Below are positions 28,318-36,577 of a stretch of 41,977 nt of DNA, in pieces. The notes under the pieces are model-generated. The model was given only the letters and a program-made list of their open reading frames with translations. It searched no databases and was not told where the DNA came from. This DNA is from Planctomycetaceae bacterium (GTDB lineage Bacteria > Planctomycetota > Phycisphaerae > Phycisphaerales > Zrk34). Made by a program: the position numbers and the translations under genes. The number at the start of each line of letters is the position of its first letter. Within the stretch, counting starts at the first letter, position 1. Location of the stretch: the NCBI GenBank assembly GCA_002685935.1, contig NYZD01000173.1, positions 1-41,977 of the forward strand, in the 5' to 3' direction.

Positions 28318-29355
28318 ATGGCGGATCTGAACGTCGGGATCGTCGGACTTGGCTGGGTCGCCGGCGCGCACATCGAAACCTTCAAGAACGTCACCGGCGC
28401 CAACGTCACCGCCGTCTGCTCCCGTCGCAAGCTCGACCCCGCCGCGCTCCAGGCCGAGCACGGCACCCCCCTCAAGGTCTACAATAGCTACGCCAAAATG
28501 CTCGCCGACCCCGACATCCACGTCATCGACATCTGCACCCCGCACCCCAGGCATCCCAGACAAGCCATCGACGCCGCCAAAGCCGGCAAGCATCTCATCA
28601 TCGAAAAACCCATTGGCATCGATTGGCCTCAGGTCAAGCAGGTCCGCCAGGCCATCAACCGCGCCGACGTCTGCGCCATGGTCTGTTTCGAATGTCGTTT
28701 CAGCGCCCACTTCACCATGATCAACAGTGTCCTCAAACGCGGACTCCTTGGCGACCTCCACTACGCCGAGGTCGACTACTACCACGGCATCGGGCCCTGG
28801 TACGGCCAATACGATTGGAACATCAAACGCAACATGGGCGGATCGAGCCTCCTCACCGCCGGCTGCCATGCCCTCGACTCCCTCCTGATGTTCATGAACG
28901 ACAAGGTCGTCGAAGTCAGCAGCTACCAATCTCAGTCCACCGACAAAACCTTCCAGAAATACGAATACAAAACCACCAGCGTCACCATCCTCCGATTCGC
29001 CGCCGGCCAGACCGCCAAAGTCACCTCGTGCGTCGACTGCTATCAGCCTTACTACTTCCATATCCACCTCGTCGGCTCCGACGGCAGCCTCCTCGACAAT
29101 CGCTTCTTCTCTAAGAAACTCCCCGGCATGACCAAAGATCGCTGGAGCACTCTCGAAACCGCAACCATCGATTCCGGTGACGTCTCCGACCACCCCTACC
29201 AACCCCAGTTCCAGGCCTTCGCCGACGCCACCAAATCCAAAAAGCCCATGCCTCTGACCGACTTCGACATCGCATACGAATCCCACCGCGTCGCCTTCGC
29301 CGCCGACCTCGCCGCCAAAACCAACAAACCCGTTAAACTGTCGCAAATGAAATAA
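28318..29355 (+). CDS. Gfo/Idh/MocA family NAD(P)-dependent sugar oxidoreductase
   Basis: 345 residues. N-terminal Rossmann domain with [17 protein letters not shown], the family hallmark E96-K97-P98 in IIEKPIG, and the C-terminal beta-sheet domain with the catalytic-region pattern [19 protein letters not shown] (His in the CHxxD motif). This family oxidises or epimerises sugars or sugar acids with NAD(P). The gene directly follows the YetA-like gene, with AGGAG seven bases upstream of the ATG, so the two probably form a small sugar-degradation operon. The specific substrate cannot be inferred. It converges on the adenylate kinase-like gene. Confidence 0.92.
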   Translation: MADLNVGIVGLGWVAGAHIETFKNVTGANVTAVCSRRKLDPAALQAEHGTPLKVYNSYAKMLADPDIHVIDICTPHPRHPRQAIDAAKAGKHLIIEKPIGIDWPQVKQVRQAINRADVCAMVCFECRFSAHFTMINSVLKRGLLGDLHYAEVDYYHGIGPWYGQYDWNIKRNMGGSSLLTAGCHALDSLLMFMNDKVVEVSSYQSQSTDKTFQKYEYKTTSVTILRFAAGQTAKVTSCVDCYQPYYFHIHLVGSDGSLLDNRFFSKKLPGMTKDRWSTLETATIDSGDVSDHPYQPQFQAFADATKSKKPMPLTDFDIAYESHRVAFAADLAAKTNKPVKLSQMK

Positions 29356-29421
29356 AAAACGAGTCGACTCCCCCGAATATGATTGACCGCCGCAGGCGAA
29401 CGCGGCACCCCTGCAACACCC

Positions 29422-30039
29422 TCAATCCTCAACCTGCGCCCGATACGCCTTCTGCACCGGGATCAACACTTCCAACACCCCGTGCAGCACCTCCGCCGGC
29501 GTCGGCAACGCATCCACGTCCGCGATCAACCCCTTGTCATAGTGCGCCAGCACCGGCGTCGTCTCTTCCTCATACACCCGCCACCGATTGCGAATCACAT
29601 CCTCTTTCGTGTCGTCCAGTCGATTCTCTTTCAGCGCCCGCCGGCGCAGCCGCTCGATCATCGCCTCATCATCCGAGCACACCAGATGCACGATCTTCAA
29701 CACGTCAATGTGCGCATCCAGCATCCCCGCCTGCGGGGCGTTCCGCGGAATGCCGTCCAGAATCAATAGATCATACGCCGGATCATACTGCCCGCTCTGC
29801 GCCTGATTCTGCAAATGCGCATGCCACATCCGCACCGTCACGTCGTCCGGCACCAGCTCGCCCTTCGTCGAGTATTCCAGGAACACGCGCCCCAGCTCCG
29901 AGTTTGCGTTGAGCTGGCGGAACACATCCCCGCACGAAAGATGAAAGAAACCGGGAATCGTCCCGATCGCCTTGCCCTGCGTGCCCTTGCCCGATCCAGG
30001 CGGACCGAACATCAATACCGTCGGGTAACGTTCTGACAT
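29422..30039 (-). CDS. Adenylate kinase-like nucleoside monophosphate kinase
   Basis: 205 residues. P-loop GPPGSGKGTQ at residues about 12-21, then CGDVFRQL, YSTKGELVPDDV and LILDGIPRNAPQAG, the adenylate kinase substrate-binding motifs (DGIPRN instead of the usual DGFPR). The region RRRALKENRLDDTKEDVIRN RWRVYEEET replaces the full LID domain by a short version without zinc cysteines. It should transfer phosphate between ATP and AMP or a related nucleotide in the cytoplasm. It may be a paralogue of the main adk, which normally lies among ribosomal genes. AGGAG precedes the ATG by nine bases. It is convergent with the Gfo/Idh gene. Confidence 0.85.
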   Translation of the reverse strand: MSERYPTVLMFGPPGSGKGTQGKAIGTIPGFFHLSCGDVFRQLNANSELGRVFLEYSTKGELVPDDVTVRMWHAHLQNQAQSGQYDPAYDLLILDGIPRNAPQAGMLDAHIDVLKIVHLVCSDDEAMIERLRRRALKENRLDDTKEDVIRNRWRVYEEETTPVLAHYDKGLIADVDALPTPAEVLHGVLEVLIPVQKAYRAQVED

Positions 30040-30161
30040 ATCCGATTGCTCCTGCGCTCCATGCGATCATCGGTCATCGCTATCGCGCCCCACACATGCT
30101 AACGGCAGTCGCTGCCCCAGTTCAATCCGCCGCCCCATCGCTAACGCTCAACCCACCCCGC

Positions 30162-30650
30162 TCATTTCATCAACTCCAGATACTGCTCCGATTCCTCCAA
30201 CAGATCAACCGGCTCTTGATAGTCATCCACCCCCGGAGTCAACACAACCAGCAGCCGCTGATCGCCCCCCGGCATCCGCACGGCGCCCACCGCCGTACGA
30301 TATCCCTGCCGTCGGCACACCACCCCCAACTCATATTCCAGCAGCCCCGCCCCCAGCTCGTCGATCCCCGCCGCAAACCAACCGCCGTCACCGGAAAACG
30401 TCGACCCCAGCGGCTTGCGACCCAGACTCCGCGGCGACAACGTCAGCTCCAGCGACGCGCCCCCGATCCCGCGCTGCTCCAGCCGCGGATCATCCGCCCG
30501 CGTCACCAACACCATCGGCTCTGGCCCCTCGACCACGTGCCCGCGCAACTGATAAGTGCCGCACCCCGCCCACCCCGTCACCACGATGGCCGCCAAACAC
30601 CGAATCGAATTGAAAATGAAATGCCTCAACCCGGTCTCACGCCGCCTCAC
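30162..30650 (-). CDS. Small predicted lipoprotein
   Basis: 162 residues. A basic N terminus (MRRRETGLRHF) and a hydrophobic stretch end in VTGWAGC, a lipobox, so the mature protein of about 130 residues should be lipid-anchored. The rest begins GTYQLRGHVVEGPEPM, resembling the start of a carboxypeptidase-regulatory-like beta-sandwich, and ends LVVLTPGVDDYQEPVDLLEES. I do not recognise a specific family. The GTG start overlaps the scpB stop by four bases (GTGA), so it is co-translated with scpB; a functional link to chromosome condensation is not obvious. Confidence 0.7.
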   Translation of the reverse strand: MRRRETGLRHFIFNSIRCLAAIVVTGWAGCGTYQLRGHVVEGPEPMVLVTRADDPRLEQRGIGGASLELTLSPRSLGRKPLGSTFSGDGGWFAAGIDELGAGLLEYELGVVCRRQGYRTAVGAVRMPGGDQRLLVVLTPGVDDYQEPVDLLEESEQYLELMK

Positions 30651-31243
30651 GGTTTGACCAGCTCCTCGATCTTCGGCAGGTCTTTCAGATTCGCCAGTCC
30701 AAACAACTCCAGGAACGTCTTCGTCGTGCCGTACAACATCGGGCGCCCGATCTCCTCCGCCCGACCCACGATCTTCACCAGATGACGATCCATCAGCGTG
30801 CGAATCACCTCGCCGCTCGACACCCCGCGCACCGCCTCGATCTGCGCCCGCAGCACCGGCTGCCGATACGCGATGATCGCCAACGTCTCCAGCCCCGCCG
30901 GCGACAATCGGTTGTCCACCTTCGTGCGATGCAGTTGCGCCAGCACATCCTTGAACGCAGGTAACGTCAATATCTGATACCCGCCCGCCACCTGCTCGAT
31001 CCGGAAGCTCCGCCCCTGCGCCTCGTATTCCGTGTTCAAAGCCTTGATCGCATCCGTCACCCCGCGCGTCGCGTCCAACTCCAACACCTCCGCGATGCGC
31101 CCCGCCGTCAGCGGACGATCCACCGACAGCAATATCGCCTCAACCCGCTGCCCCAGCAGCACCGGATCCACGTCACTCGCCGGCGCTTCAACCACCACCG
31201 GCGTTTCGATCCGTTCATCCACTTTTTCTTGAGTTTCCGTCAT
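30647..31243 (-). CDS. scpB: Segregation and condensation protein B
   Basis: 198 residues. Two winged-helix domains preceded by an acidic tail: QRVEAILLSVDRPLTAGRIA at the start of the first, and SPAGLETLAIIAYRQPVLRA, QIEAVRGVSSGEVIRTLMDR and GRPMLYGTTKTFLELFGL in the second, all diagnostic for ScpB. ScpB dimerises and binds ScpA in the SMC condensin-like complex that organises the chromosome. scpA, often adjacent, is not in the visible neighbourhood; the next gene downstream is a lipoprotein. ATG 31243 is chosen over GTG 31249. It is divergent from the ASCH gene. Confidence 0.93.
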   Translation of the reverse strand: MTETQEKVDERIETPVVVEAPASDVDPVLLGQRVEAILLSVDRPLTAGRIAEVLELDATRGVTDAIKALNTEYEAQGRSFRIEQVAGGYQILTLPAFKDVLAQLHRTKVDNRLSPAGLETLAIIAYRQPVLRAQIEAVRGVSSGEVIRTLMDRHLVKIVGRAEEIGRPMLYGTTKTFLELFGLANLKDLPKIEELVKP

Positions 31244-31333
31244 GCCCACATTCTAACCCGCTTCTGGATTCGGTACACATTTGATAAGCTTCAGCCGACA
31301 CGGCCGACCTCGCGGCCGACCCAGGGGACCATC

Positions 31334-32077
31334 GTGGCCGTACATGTCGCCGTGCTCAAGCCCGTCCCGCTCAAGCTCATCCTCGACGGCCGCAAAATCA
31401 TCGAATCGCGCCTCACCCGCCAGTCCCGCCCTCCCTTCGGCCGCATCAAACCCGGCGAACGCATCTACATCAAACAGTCCGGCGGTCTCTTCGCCGCCGT
31501 CGCCGTCGCCCACCGTGTCTGGATGGCCGACGACCTCACCCCCGCCGACGTCGATCAGATCGCCAAAACCCACAACCGCCACATCTGCGGCCCCCCCGAT
31601 TACTGGCACGAAAAACGCACCAATTCCCGCTACGCCACCCTCATCTGGCTCCGAGACGTCCAGCCCACCACCCAGCACCCTCGCTACCGCCCCCAAAACA
31701 TGCGCGCCTGGTACACCCTCGATGACGCTGCCGATCCCATCGCCGCCTCCCTGACCGCCGCACGCAACCGAAGCTGGCAAACCCCCATCACCCCCGGTTG
31801 CCTCACCCAGGGCTACCTCAAACTCACTGCCTGCCTCGATAGATTCCCCGCCGATTCTCTCGGCGGCCCATCCAACGCCCGCGCCACCCGGCGTCTCAAA
31901 CTCCATCTCGCCCAAGGCCCAACCATCGAAACCGACATCGTCCGATCCGCCCGCATCTTCCGCTGGCGCGGCTGGAAGCCTTGGCTCAAACAACACCGCC
32001 TCCGCCCCGGCGACGCCGTCCGCTTCACACCCATCGCCAAACATGCCTATCGTGTAGAACCCGTGAAGCGACGATGA
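31334..32077 (+). CDS. ASCH-domain (PUA-like) protein with an added C-terminal domain
   Basis: 247 residues, cytoplasmic. The first about 90 residues match the ASCH/PUA-like fold: VAVLKPVPLKLILDGRKIIE SR followed by PFGRIKPGERIYIKQSGG and a WHEKRT segment further on. Such domains bind RNA or modified bases. The last about 95 residues are different: LKLHLAQGPTIETDIVRS, then FRWRGWKPWLKQHRLRPGDAVRF, which has the 'GW..WL..H.L.PGD.V.F' pattern seen in B3-type pseudobarrel DNA-binding domains. That reading is inference. GTG 31334 has AGGGGA six bases upstream. The stop overlaps the nadC ATG (ATGA), so the gene is co-translated with nadC. Confidence 0.75.
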   Translation: MAVHVAVLKPVPLKLILDGRKIIESRLTRQSRPPFGRIKPGERIYIKQSGGLFAAVAVAHRVWMADDLTPADVDQIAKTHNRHICGPPDYWHEKRTNSRYATLIWLRDVQPTTQHPRYRPQNMRAWYTLDDAADPIAASLTAARNRSWQTPITPGCLTQGYLKLTACLDRFPADSLGGPSNARATRRLKLHLAQGPTIETDIVRSARIFRWRGWKPWLKQHRLRPGDAVRFTPIAKHAYRVEPVKRR

Positions 32078-33012
32078 ACATGCCGACAACACCAATCACC
32101 ACCGATCCCAACACCCTCCCCCTGGACGACCTGTTCGCTCAGCTCATCGACCCCGCCGCCCTCGACGCCCTCATCGACCGCGCCTTCACCGAAGACCTCC
32201 ACGACCGCGGCGACATCACCTCTCAGTCAACGATCGACGCCGATCAGCCCACCACCGCCGCTATCCGCGCCCGCCAGCCCGGCATCTGGTGCGGCGCCAA
32301 CGTCATCCCCCGCATCGCCGCTCTGCACGATCCATCACTCACCATCACCGACATCCTGCCCGACGGCTCACGCCTCACCCCCGGCCAATCCCCCGCCCGC
32401 ATCGCCGGACCAACCCGCAGCCTCCTCACCGTCGAGCGCACACTCCTGAACTTCGTCACCCACCTCTCCGGCATCGCCACCCTCACCGCCCAATACGTCG
32501 ACGCCGTCGCCCATACCCGCGCCGCCATCTTCGACACCCGCAAAACCATCCCCGCTTTCCGCCCCCTCGCCAAACACGCCGTCCGTTGCGGCGGCGGCCG
32601 CTGCCACCGCATCGGACTCTTCGACGCCATGCTCATCAAAGACAATCACCTCGCTCACCTGCCGCTCGACGATTGGCCCACAGCGATCAACGCCGCCGCC
32701 CAGCGCGCCCGCGCGCTCCCCGACCCGCCCGCCTTCATCGAAGTCGAGGTCGACAACCTCGACCAACTCCGCCGTGTCGTCGACTGCGATCTCGACCTCA
32801 TCCTCCTTGACAACTTCACCCCAGACGACATGCGCCGTGCCGTCGCCGTGCGCGACGACCTTCGCCCCGGACTTCCCCTCGAAGCAAGCGGCGGCGTCGA
32901 CCTTACTTCCGTCCGCCGAATCGCCGAGACCGGCGTCGACCGCATCGCCGTCGGCGCGCTCACCCATTCCGCGCCCGCCCTTGACCTCGGCCTCGACAAC
33001 GACAACAACTAA
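32074..33012 (+). CDS. nadC: Quinolinate phosphoribosyltransferase (nicotinate-nucleotide pyrophosphorylase)
   Basis: 312 residues. It decarboxylates quinolinate and joins it to PRPP to give nicotinate mononucleotide in de novo NAD synthesis. Recognisable motifs are EDLHDRGDITSQST, ERTLLNFVTHLSGIAT, DTRKTIPAFRPLAKHAVRCG followed by GGRCHRIGLFDAMLIKDNH, EVEVDNLDQL, DLILLDNFTPDDM and EASGGVDL. The phosphate- and quinolinate-binding Arg, Lys and His residues are retained. The start is the ATG overlapping the ASCH gene stop. It is 14 bases before the AMMECR1 gene and likely in the same operon. Confidence 0.95.
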   Translation: MNMPTTPITTDPNTLPLDDLFAQLIDPAALDALIDRAFTEDLHDRGDITSQSTIDADQPTTAAIRARQPGIWCGANVIPRIAALHDPSLTITDILPDGSRLTPGQSPARIAGPTRSLLTVERTLLNFVTHLSGIATLTAQYVDAVAHTRAAIFDTRKTIPAFRPLAKHAVRCGGGRCHRIGLFDAMLIKDNHLAHLPLDDWPTAINAAAQRARALPDPPAFIEVEVDNLDQLRRVVDCDLDLILLDNFTPDDMRRAVAVRDDLRPGLPLEASGGVDLTSVRRIAETGVDRIAVGALTHSAPALDLGLDNDNN

Positions 33013-33026
33013 CCCCCAGCCCCACC

Positions 33027-33638
33027 ATGACAGACCCCCAATCCCATTACACCCCCGATCAGCAACGCGAAATGCTCGCCCTCGTGCGCGACATCGTCAC
33101 TGATGTCCTCTCCGCCCGCCGCCCGGCGCGCCGACCCACCGCCGACTACCCCGACTATCTCCAGGCCCCGCGCGGTTGTTTCGTCACCCTCCACCATCGC
33201 CACGGCCGACTCCGCGGCTGCATCGGCACCTTCGATGATGCCCGCCCTCTCATCGAATCCCTCACCGAAATGGCCGGCGCCGCCACCCGTGATCCGCGCT
33301 TCATCACCAACGGCCCCGTCGTCCTCGCCGAACTCAACGATCTCCTCATCGAGATCTCCGTCCTCACCCCCATGCAGCCGATGGAAGACCCCCTCGACCT
33401 CCGCATCGGCACCGACGGTATCTACATCCGCGCCGCCGACCGCTCCGGTTGCTTCCTGCCCCAGGTCGCCCCCGAGCAGGGCTGGGATGCCACCGAGACC
33501 CTCACCTATTGCTGCGCCCACAAGATGGGCCTCGACGCCAACGCATGGCGTTCCCCAACCGATCTCGAATTCTTCCGCTTTCAGGCCATCGTGTTCGGCG
33601 AATCGGCGCCCGAGGTCCTCGCGGACGTCGCACCATGA
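33027..33638 (+). CDS. amrA: AMMECR1 domain protein (AmmeMemoRadiSam system protein A-like)
   Basis: 203 residues with the AMMECR1 signature LRGCIGTFDDARPLIESL, the DPRF motif (ATRDPRF), EISVLTPMQPM and GCFLPQVAPEQGWDATETL. The domain is known from a human disease-linked gene and from the AmmeMemoRadiSam group, in which it co-occurs with Memo and a radical SAM protein; its biochemical role is unresolved. Neither partner is visible here. It stands between nadC and rsmG, and its stop overlaps the rsmG ATG (ATGA). Confidence 0.92.
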   Translation: MTDPQSHYTPDQQREMLALVRDIVTDVLSARRPARRPTADYPDYLQAPRGCFVTLHHRHGRLRGCIGTFDDARPLIESLTEMAGAATRDPRFITNGPVVLAELNDLLIEISVLTPMQPMEDPLDLRIGTDGIYIRAADRSGCFLPQVAPEQGWDATETLTYCCAHKMGLDANAWRSPTDLEFFRFQAIVFGESAPEVLADVAP

Positions 33639-34354
33639 CCCAGGCTCTCACCCCGCCCGCCGATTTCCAATCCCGCTGCGCCGACCTCGGTCTCGACCTC
33701 GCGCCGACCGCCATCACCCAGCTTGGCCAATACCTCCACCAACTGCTTGAGACCAATCGCAAGTTCAACCTCACGGCCATTCGTGATCCCACCGACGCCT
33801 GGCATCGACACATCCTCGAATCCCTCACCCTCCTCCCGCACCTGGCCGATGCAAAACACGTCATTGATATCGGCAGCGGTGGGGGGGCGCCCGGCCTCCC
33901 CCTCGCCATCGCCCGACCCGATATCCACATCACCCTCGTTGAGGCCACAGGCAAGAAGGCCCGATTCCTCACCGACACCGCTGCCGCCCTCGACCTCCCC
34001 AATACCACCGTCCTCGCCGACCGCGCCGAAACTCTCGCCCAAGCATCCGACCATCGTGAACAACACGATGTCGCCCTCGCCCGCGCCGTCGGACCCATGC
34101 GCGTCCTGCTCGAACTCACCCTCCCCTTCGTCCGCGTCGGCGGCCGACTCCTCGCCCTCAAAGGCGAAACCATCGAATCTGAACTCCGCGACGCCGGCGA
34201 CGCCCTCATGATCCTCGGCGCCGGCGACATCGGTTTCCACGACGCTCTGCCCGACTCCGACGACCCCGCCGTCATTGTCCAGGTCGCCAAGGACCGCCCC
34301 ACGCCACCCGAATTCCCCCGCCGACCCGGCATCCCCAAACAGGACCCCCTCTGA
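33635..34354 (+). CDS. rsmG: 16S rRNA (guanine-527-N7)-methyltransferase
   Basis: 239 residues, SAM-dependent class I fold. RsmG signatures: LLETNRKFNLTAIRDP, HILESL, VIDIGSGGGAPGLPLAIARP (SAM motif I), VEATGKKARFL and ALARAVGPM with LLALKG further on. It methylates N7 of G527 in the 530 loop of 16S rRNA. ATG 33635 overlaps the AMMECR1 stop; reading further upstream would run through that gene. A C-terminal Pro-rich tail of about 20 residues (PTPPEFPRRPGIPKQDPL) is normal for the family. Confidence 0.95.
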   Translation: MTQALTPPADFQSRCADLGLDLAPTAITQLGQYLHQLLETNRKFNLTAIRDPTDAWHRHILESLTLLPHLADAKHVIDIGSGGGAPGLPLAIARPDIHITLVEATGKKARFLTDTAAALDLPNTTVLADRAETLAQASDHREQHDVALARAVGPMRVLLELTLPFVRVGGRLLALKGETIESELRDAGDALMILGAGDIGFHDALPDSDDPAVIVQVAKDRPTPPEFPRRPGIPKQDPL

Positions 34355-34390
34355 CCCCAACTCACCCCGCTCCCTTACCATATTCACCCC

Positions 34391-36484
34391 ATGCCCATCG
34401 ATGTCGTCCAAACCCTCGGCCCCGACGGCCCCATCGCCAACCGACTCGGCGATGCCTACGAACCCCGCTCCGAACAATCCGACATGGCCCGCGCCGTCGA
34501 TACCGCCCTCGACCACGGCTCATCCCTCGTCGTCGAAGCCGGCACCGGCGTCGGGAAATCCTTCGCCTATCTCCTGCCCGCGATCCGCGCCATCGTCGAG
34601 CGCGACCAGCGCGTCATCGTCTCCACCCACACCATCAGCCTCCAGGAACAGCTCATCGAAAAGGACATCCCCCTCCTCTCCGGCGTCCTTGATGCTGAGT
34701 TCAGCGCCGTCCTCGTAAAGGGCCGACAGAACTACCTCTCCGTCCGCCGCCTCGCCCTCGCCTCCCAGCGCGCCGAACAACTGTTCAGCCACGCACCCGA
34801 ACGCCGCACCCTCCATCAAATCGAAGACTGGGCCTACGACACCGACGACGGCTCGCTCAGCACCCTCGGTTCGCTCGAACGCCCCGCCGTCTGGGATCGT
34901 GTCCAAAGCGATTCCGGCAACTGCATGGGTCGCAAGTGCTCCACCTACGATCGCTGCTTCTACCAGGCCGCCCGCCGACGCATGGAAAACGGCGACCTGC
35001 TCATCGTCAATCATGCCCTGTTCTTCTCCGACCTCGCCCTCCGCGCCAACGGCGTCGGCTTCCTCCCCCCCTACGACCACGTCATCCTCGATGAAGCCCA
35101 CACCATCGAAGACGTCGCCTCCGAACACTTCGGCGTCGCCCTTTCCGAAGCCGGCGTCCGCCACCTGCTCAACTGCCTCTACAACACCGCCCATCACAAA
35201 GGCTTCCTCGCCTCGGTCAACATCAAAGACCCCGCCGACCGCCCCCTCCTCGATCGGGCTATCCAAGCCGTCCACACCGTCTCCAATATGGCCGACGTCT
35301 TCTTCGGCGAGCTCGCCGCATGGCAGCAGCGCCACGGCCGATCCAACGGCCGCGTCAGCGAACCCAACTTCATCGAAAACCAACTCACCCCCGCCCTCAA
35401 CGACCTCGCCCTCACCCTTCGCTTGCTCAGCCCCAAAGTCAAAACTGAAGCCGACCAATACGAACTGTCCAGCTACCTCCAACGCGCCGATCACGATGCC
35501 GCCGCCGCCCAGACCTGGCTCGACCAGTCCATCGACGGCTGCGTCTACTGGCTCGACGTCACCGGCCGACCCGGCGCCCAGCGCATCAAACTCCAGTGTT
35601 CACCCATCGATGTCTCCCCCATCCTCCGCGAACAGCTGTTCAATCGACTCAATGCTGACGCCAACCCCGTCGGCGTCGTCCTGACGTCCGCCACCCTCGC
35701 CACCGACGCCCGCACTCAATCCGCCCCCGACCCTTCTCCCCCCCCTCACGAAGTGCAACTCGATCGACCCACCGAGTCCGACGCTGCTTTCGCCCACCTC
35801 ATTGCCCGCCTCGGATGCGATGATGCCGACACCCTTCTGCTCGGCTCGCCCTTCGACTACGCCGCCGCCGTCCGACTCATCGTCGACCTCACCATGCCCG
35901 AACCCAACGACCGCGCCTTTGCCGACGCCCTCGGGCCCCGCATCCTCCACTACGTCCGGCAGACCAATGGCGGCGCTTTCGTCCTCTTCACCAGCTACCA
36001 GATGCTCAACACCGTCGCCGACTGGATCGGCCCCCACCTCCAGCAAATCGACCACCCCATGCTCGTCCACGGGCGCGACGGCCCACGCTCCATGCTCCTC
36101 GACCAGTTCCGCGCTCAACCCCGCGCCGTCCTGCTCGGCACCGACAGCTTTTGGCAGGGCGTCGACGTCCAGGGCGACGCCTTGCGTAACGTCATCATCA
36201 CCCGCCTGCCCTTCGCCGTCCCCGACCGCCCCCTCACCGAAGCCCGCATCAATCGTATCAAGGAAGCCGGCGGCAAGCCCTTCTTCGACTATCAGATCCC
36301 CGACGCCGTCATCAAATTCAAACAAGGCTTCGGCCGACTCATCCGCTCACGCACCGACCGCGGGCAGGTCGTCGTCCTCGATCGCCGGCTCATCGCCAAG
36401 CCCTACGGCCGACAGTTCATCCGCGCCCTGCCCCCCCTCACCGTCGAACACGTCAACCACGTCGACCCCTCAACCGTTGACTGA
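34391..36484 (+). CDS. dinG: DinG/XPD-family ATP-dependent DNA helicase
   Basis: 697 residues, superfamily 2 helicase. Walker [19 protein letters not shown] near residue 47, DEAH at 234-237, and C-terminal helicase motifs [37 protein letters not shown] and QGFGRLIRS. The iron-sulfur region has C178, C183 and C189, but the first ligand position of DinG (KGRxNYLC) is Ser117 here ([11 protein letters not shown]). It probably unwinds forked or R-loop DNA. I do not know whether the cluster assembles with three Cys. The gene starts 36 bases after rsmG and is followed by a short gap before the phosphomutase gene. Confidence 0.9.
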   Translation: MPIDVVQTLGPDGPIANRLGDAYEPRSEQSDMARAVDTALDHGSSLVVEAGTGVGKSFAYLLPAIRAIVERDQRVIVSTHTISLQEQLIEKDIPLLSGVLDAEFSAVLVKGRQNYLSVRRLALASQRAEQLFSHAPERRTLHQIEDWAYDTDDGSLSTLGSLERPAVWDRVQSDSGNCMGRKCSTYDRCFYQAARRRMENGDLLIVNHALFFSDLALRANGVGFLPPYDHVILDEAHTIEDVASEHFGVALSEAGVRHLLNCLYNTAHHKGFLASVNIKDPADRPLLDRAIQAVHTVSNMADVFFGELAAWQQRHGRSNGRVSEPNFIENQLTPALNDLALTLRLLSPKVKTEADQYELSSYLQRADHDAAAAQTWLDQSIDGCVYWLDVTGRPGAQRIKLQCSPIDVSPILREQLFNRLNADANPVGVVLTSATLATDARTQSAPDPSPPPHEVQLDRPTESDAAFAHLIARLGCDDADTLLLGSPFDYAAAVRLIVDLTMPEPNDRAFADALGPRILHYVRQTNGGAFVLFTSYQMLNTVADWIGPHLQQIDHPMLVHGRDGPRSMLLDQFRAQPRAVLLGTDSFWQGVDVQGDALRNVIITRLPFAVPDRPLTEARINRIKEAGGKPFFDYQIPDAVIKFKQGFGRLIRSRTDRGQVVVLDRRLIAKPYGRQFIRALPPLTVEHVNHVDPSTVD

Positions 36485-36577
36485 CCCCGCGCTGCCGCCG
36501 CATCCCGCCGCGTTGGCCGCCCCGCGCCGTTCGGGTATCGTGCACGCATCATCCTTCTTTCCTAGGATCATCCCTCG

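Noticed and set aside
29361-29370. GAGTCGACTC palindrome between convergent genes
   Set aside because: A 10-base perfect palindrome with no loop cannot form a terminator hairpin, and no T-run follows. It may be chance.
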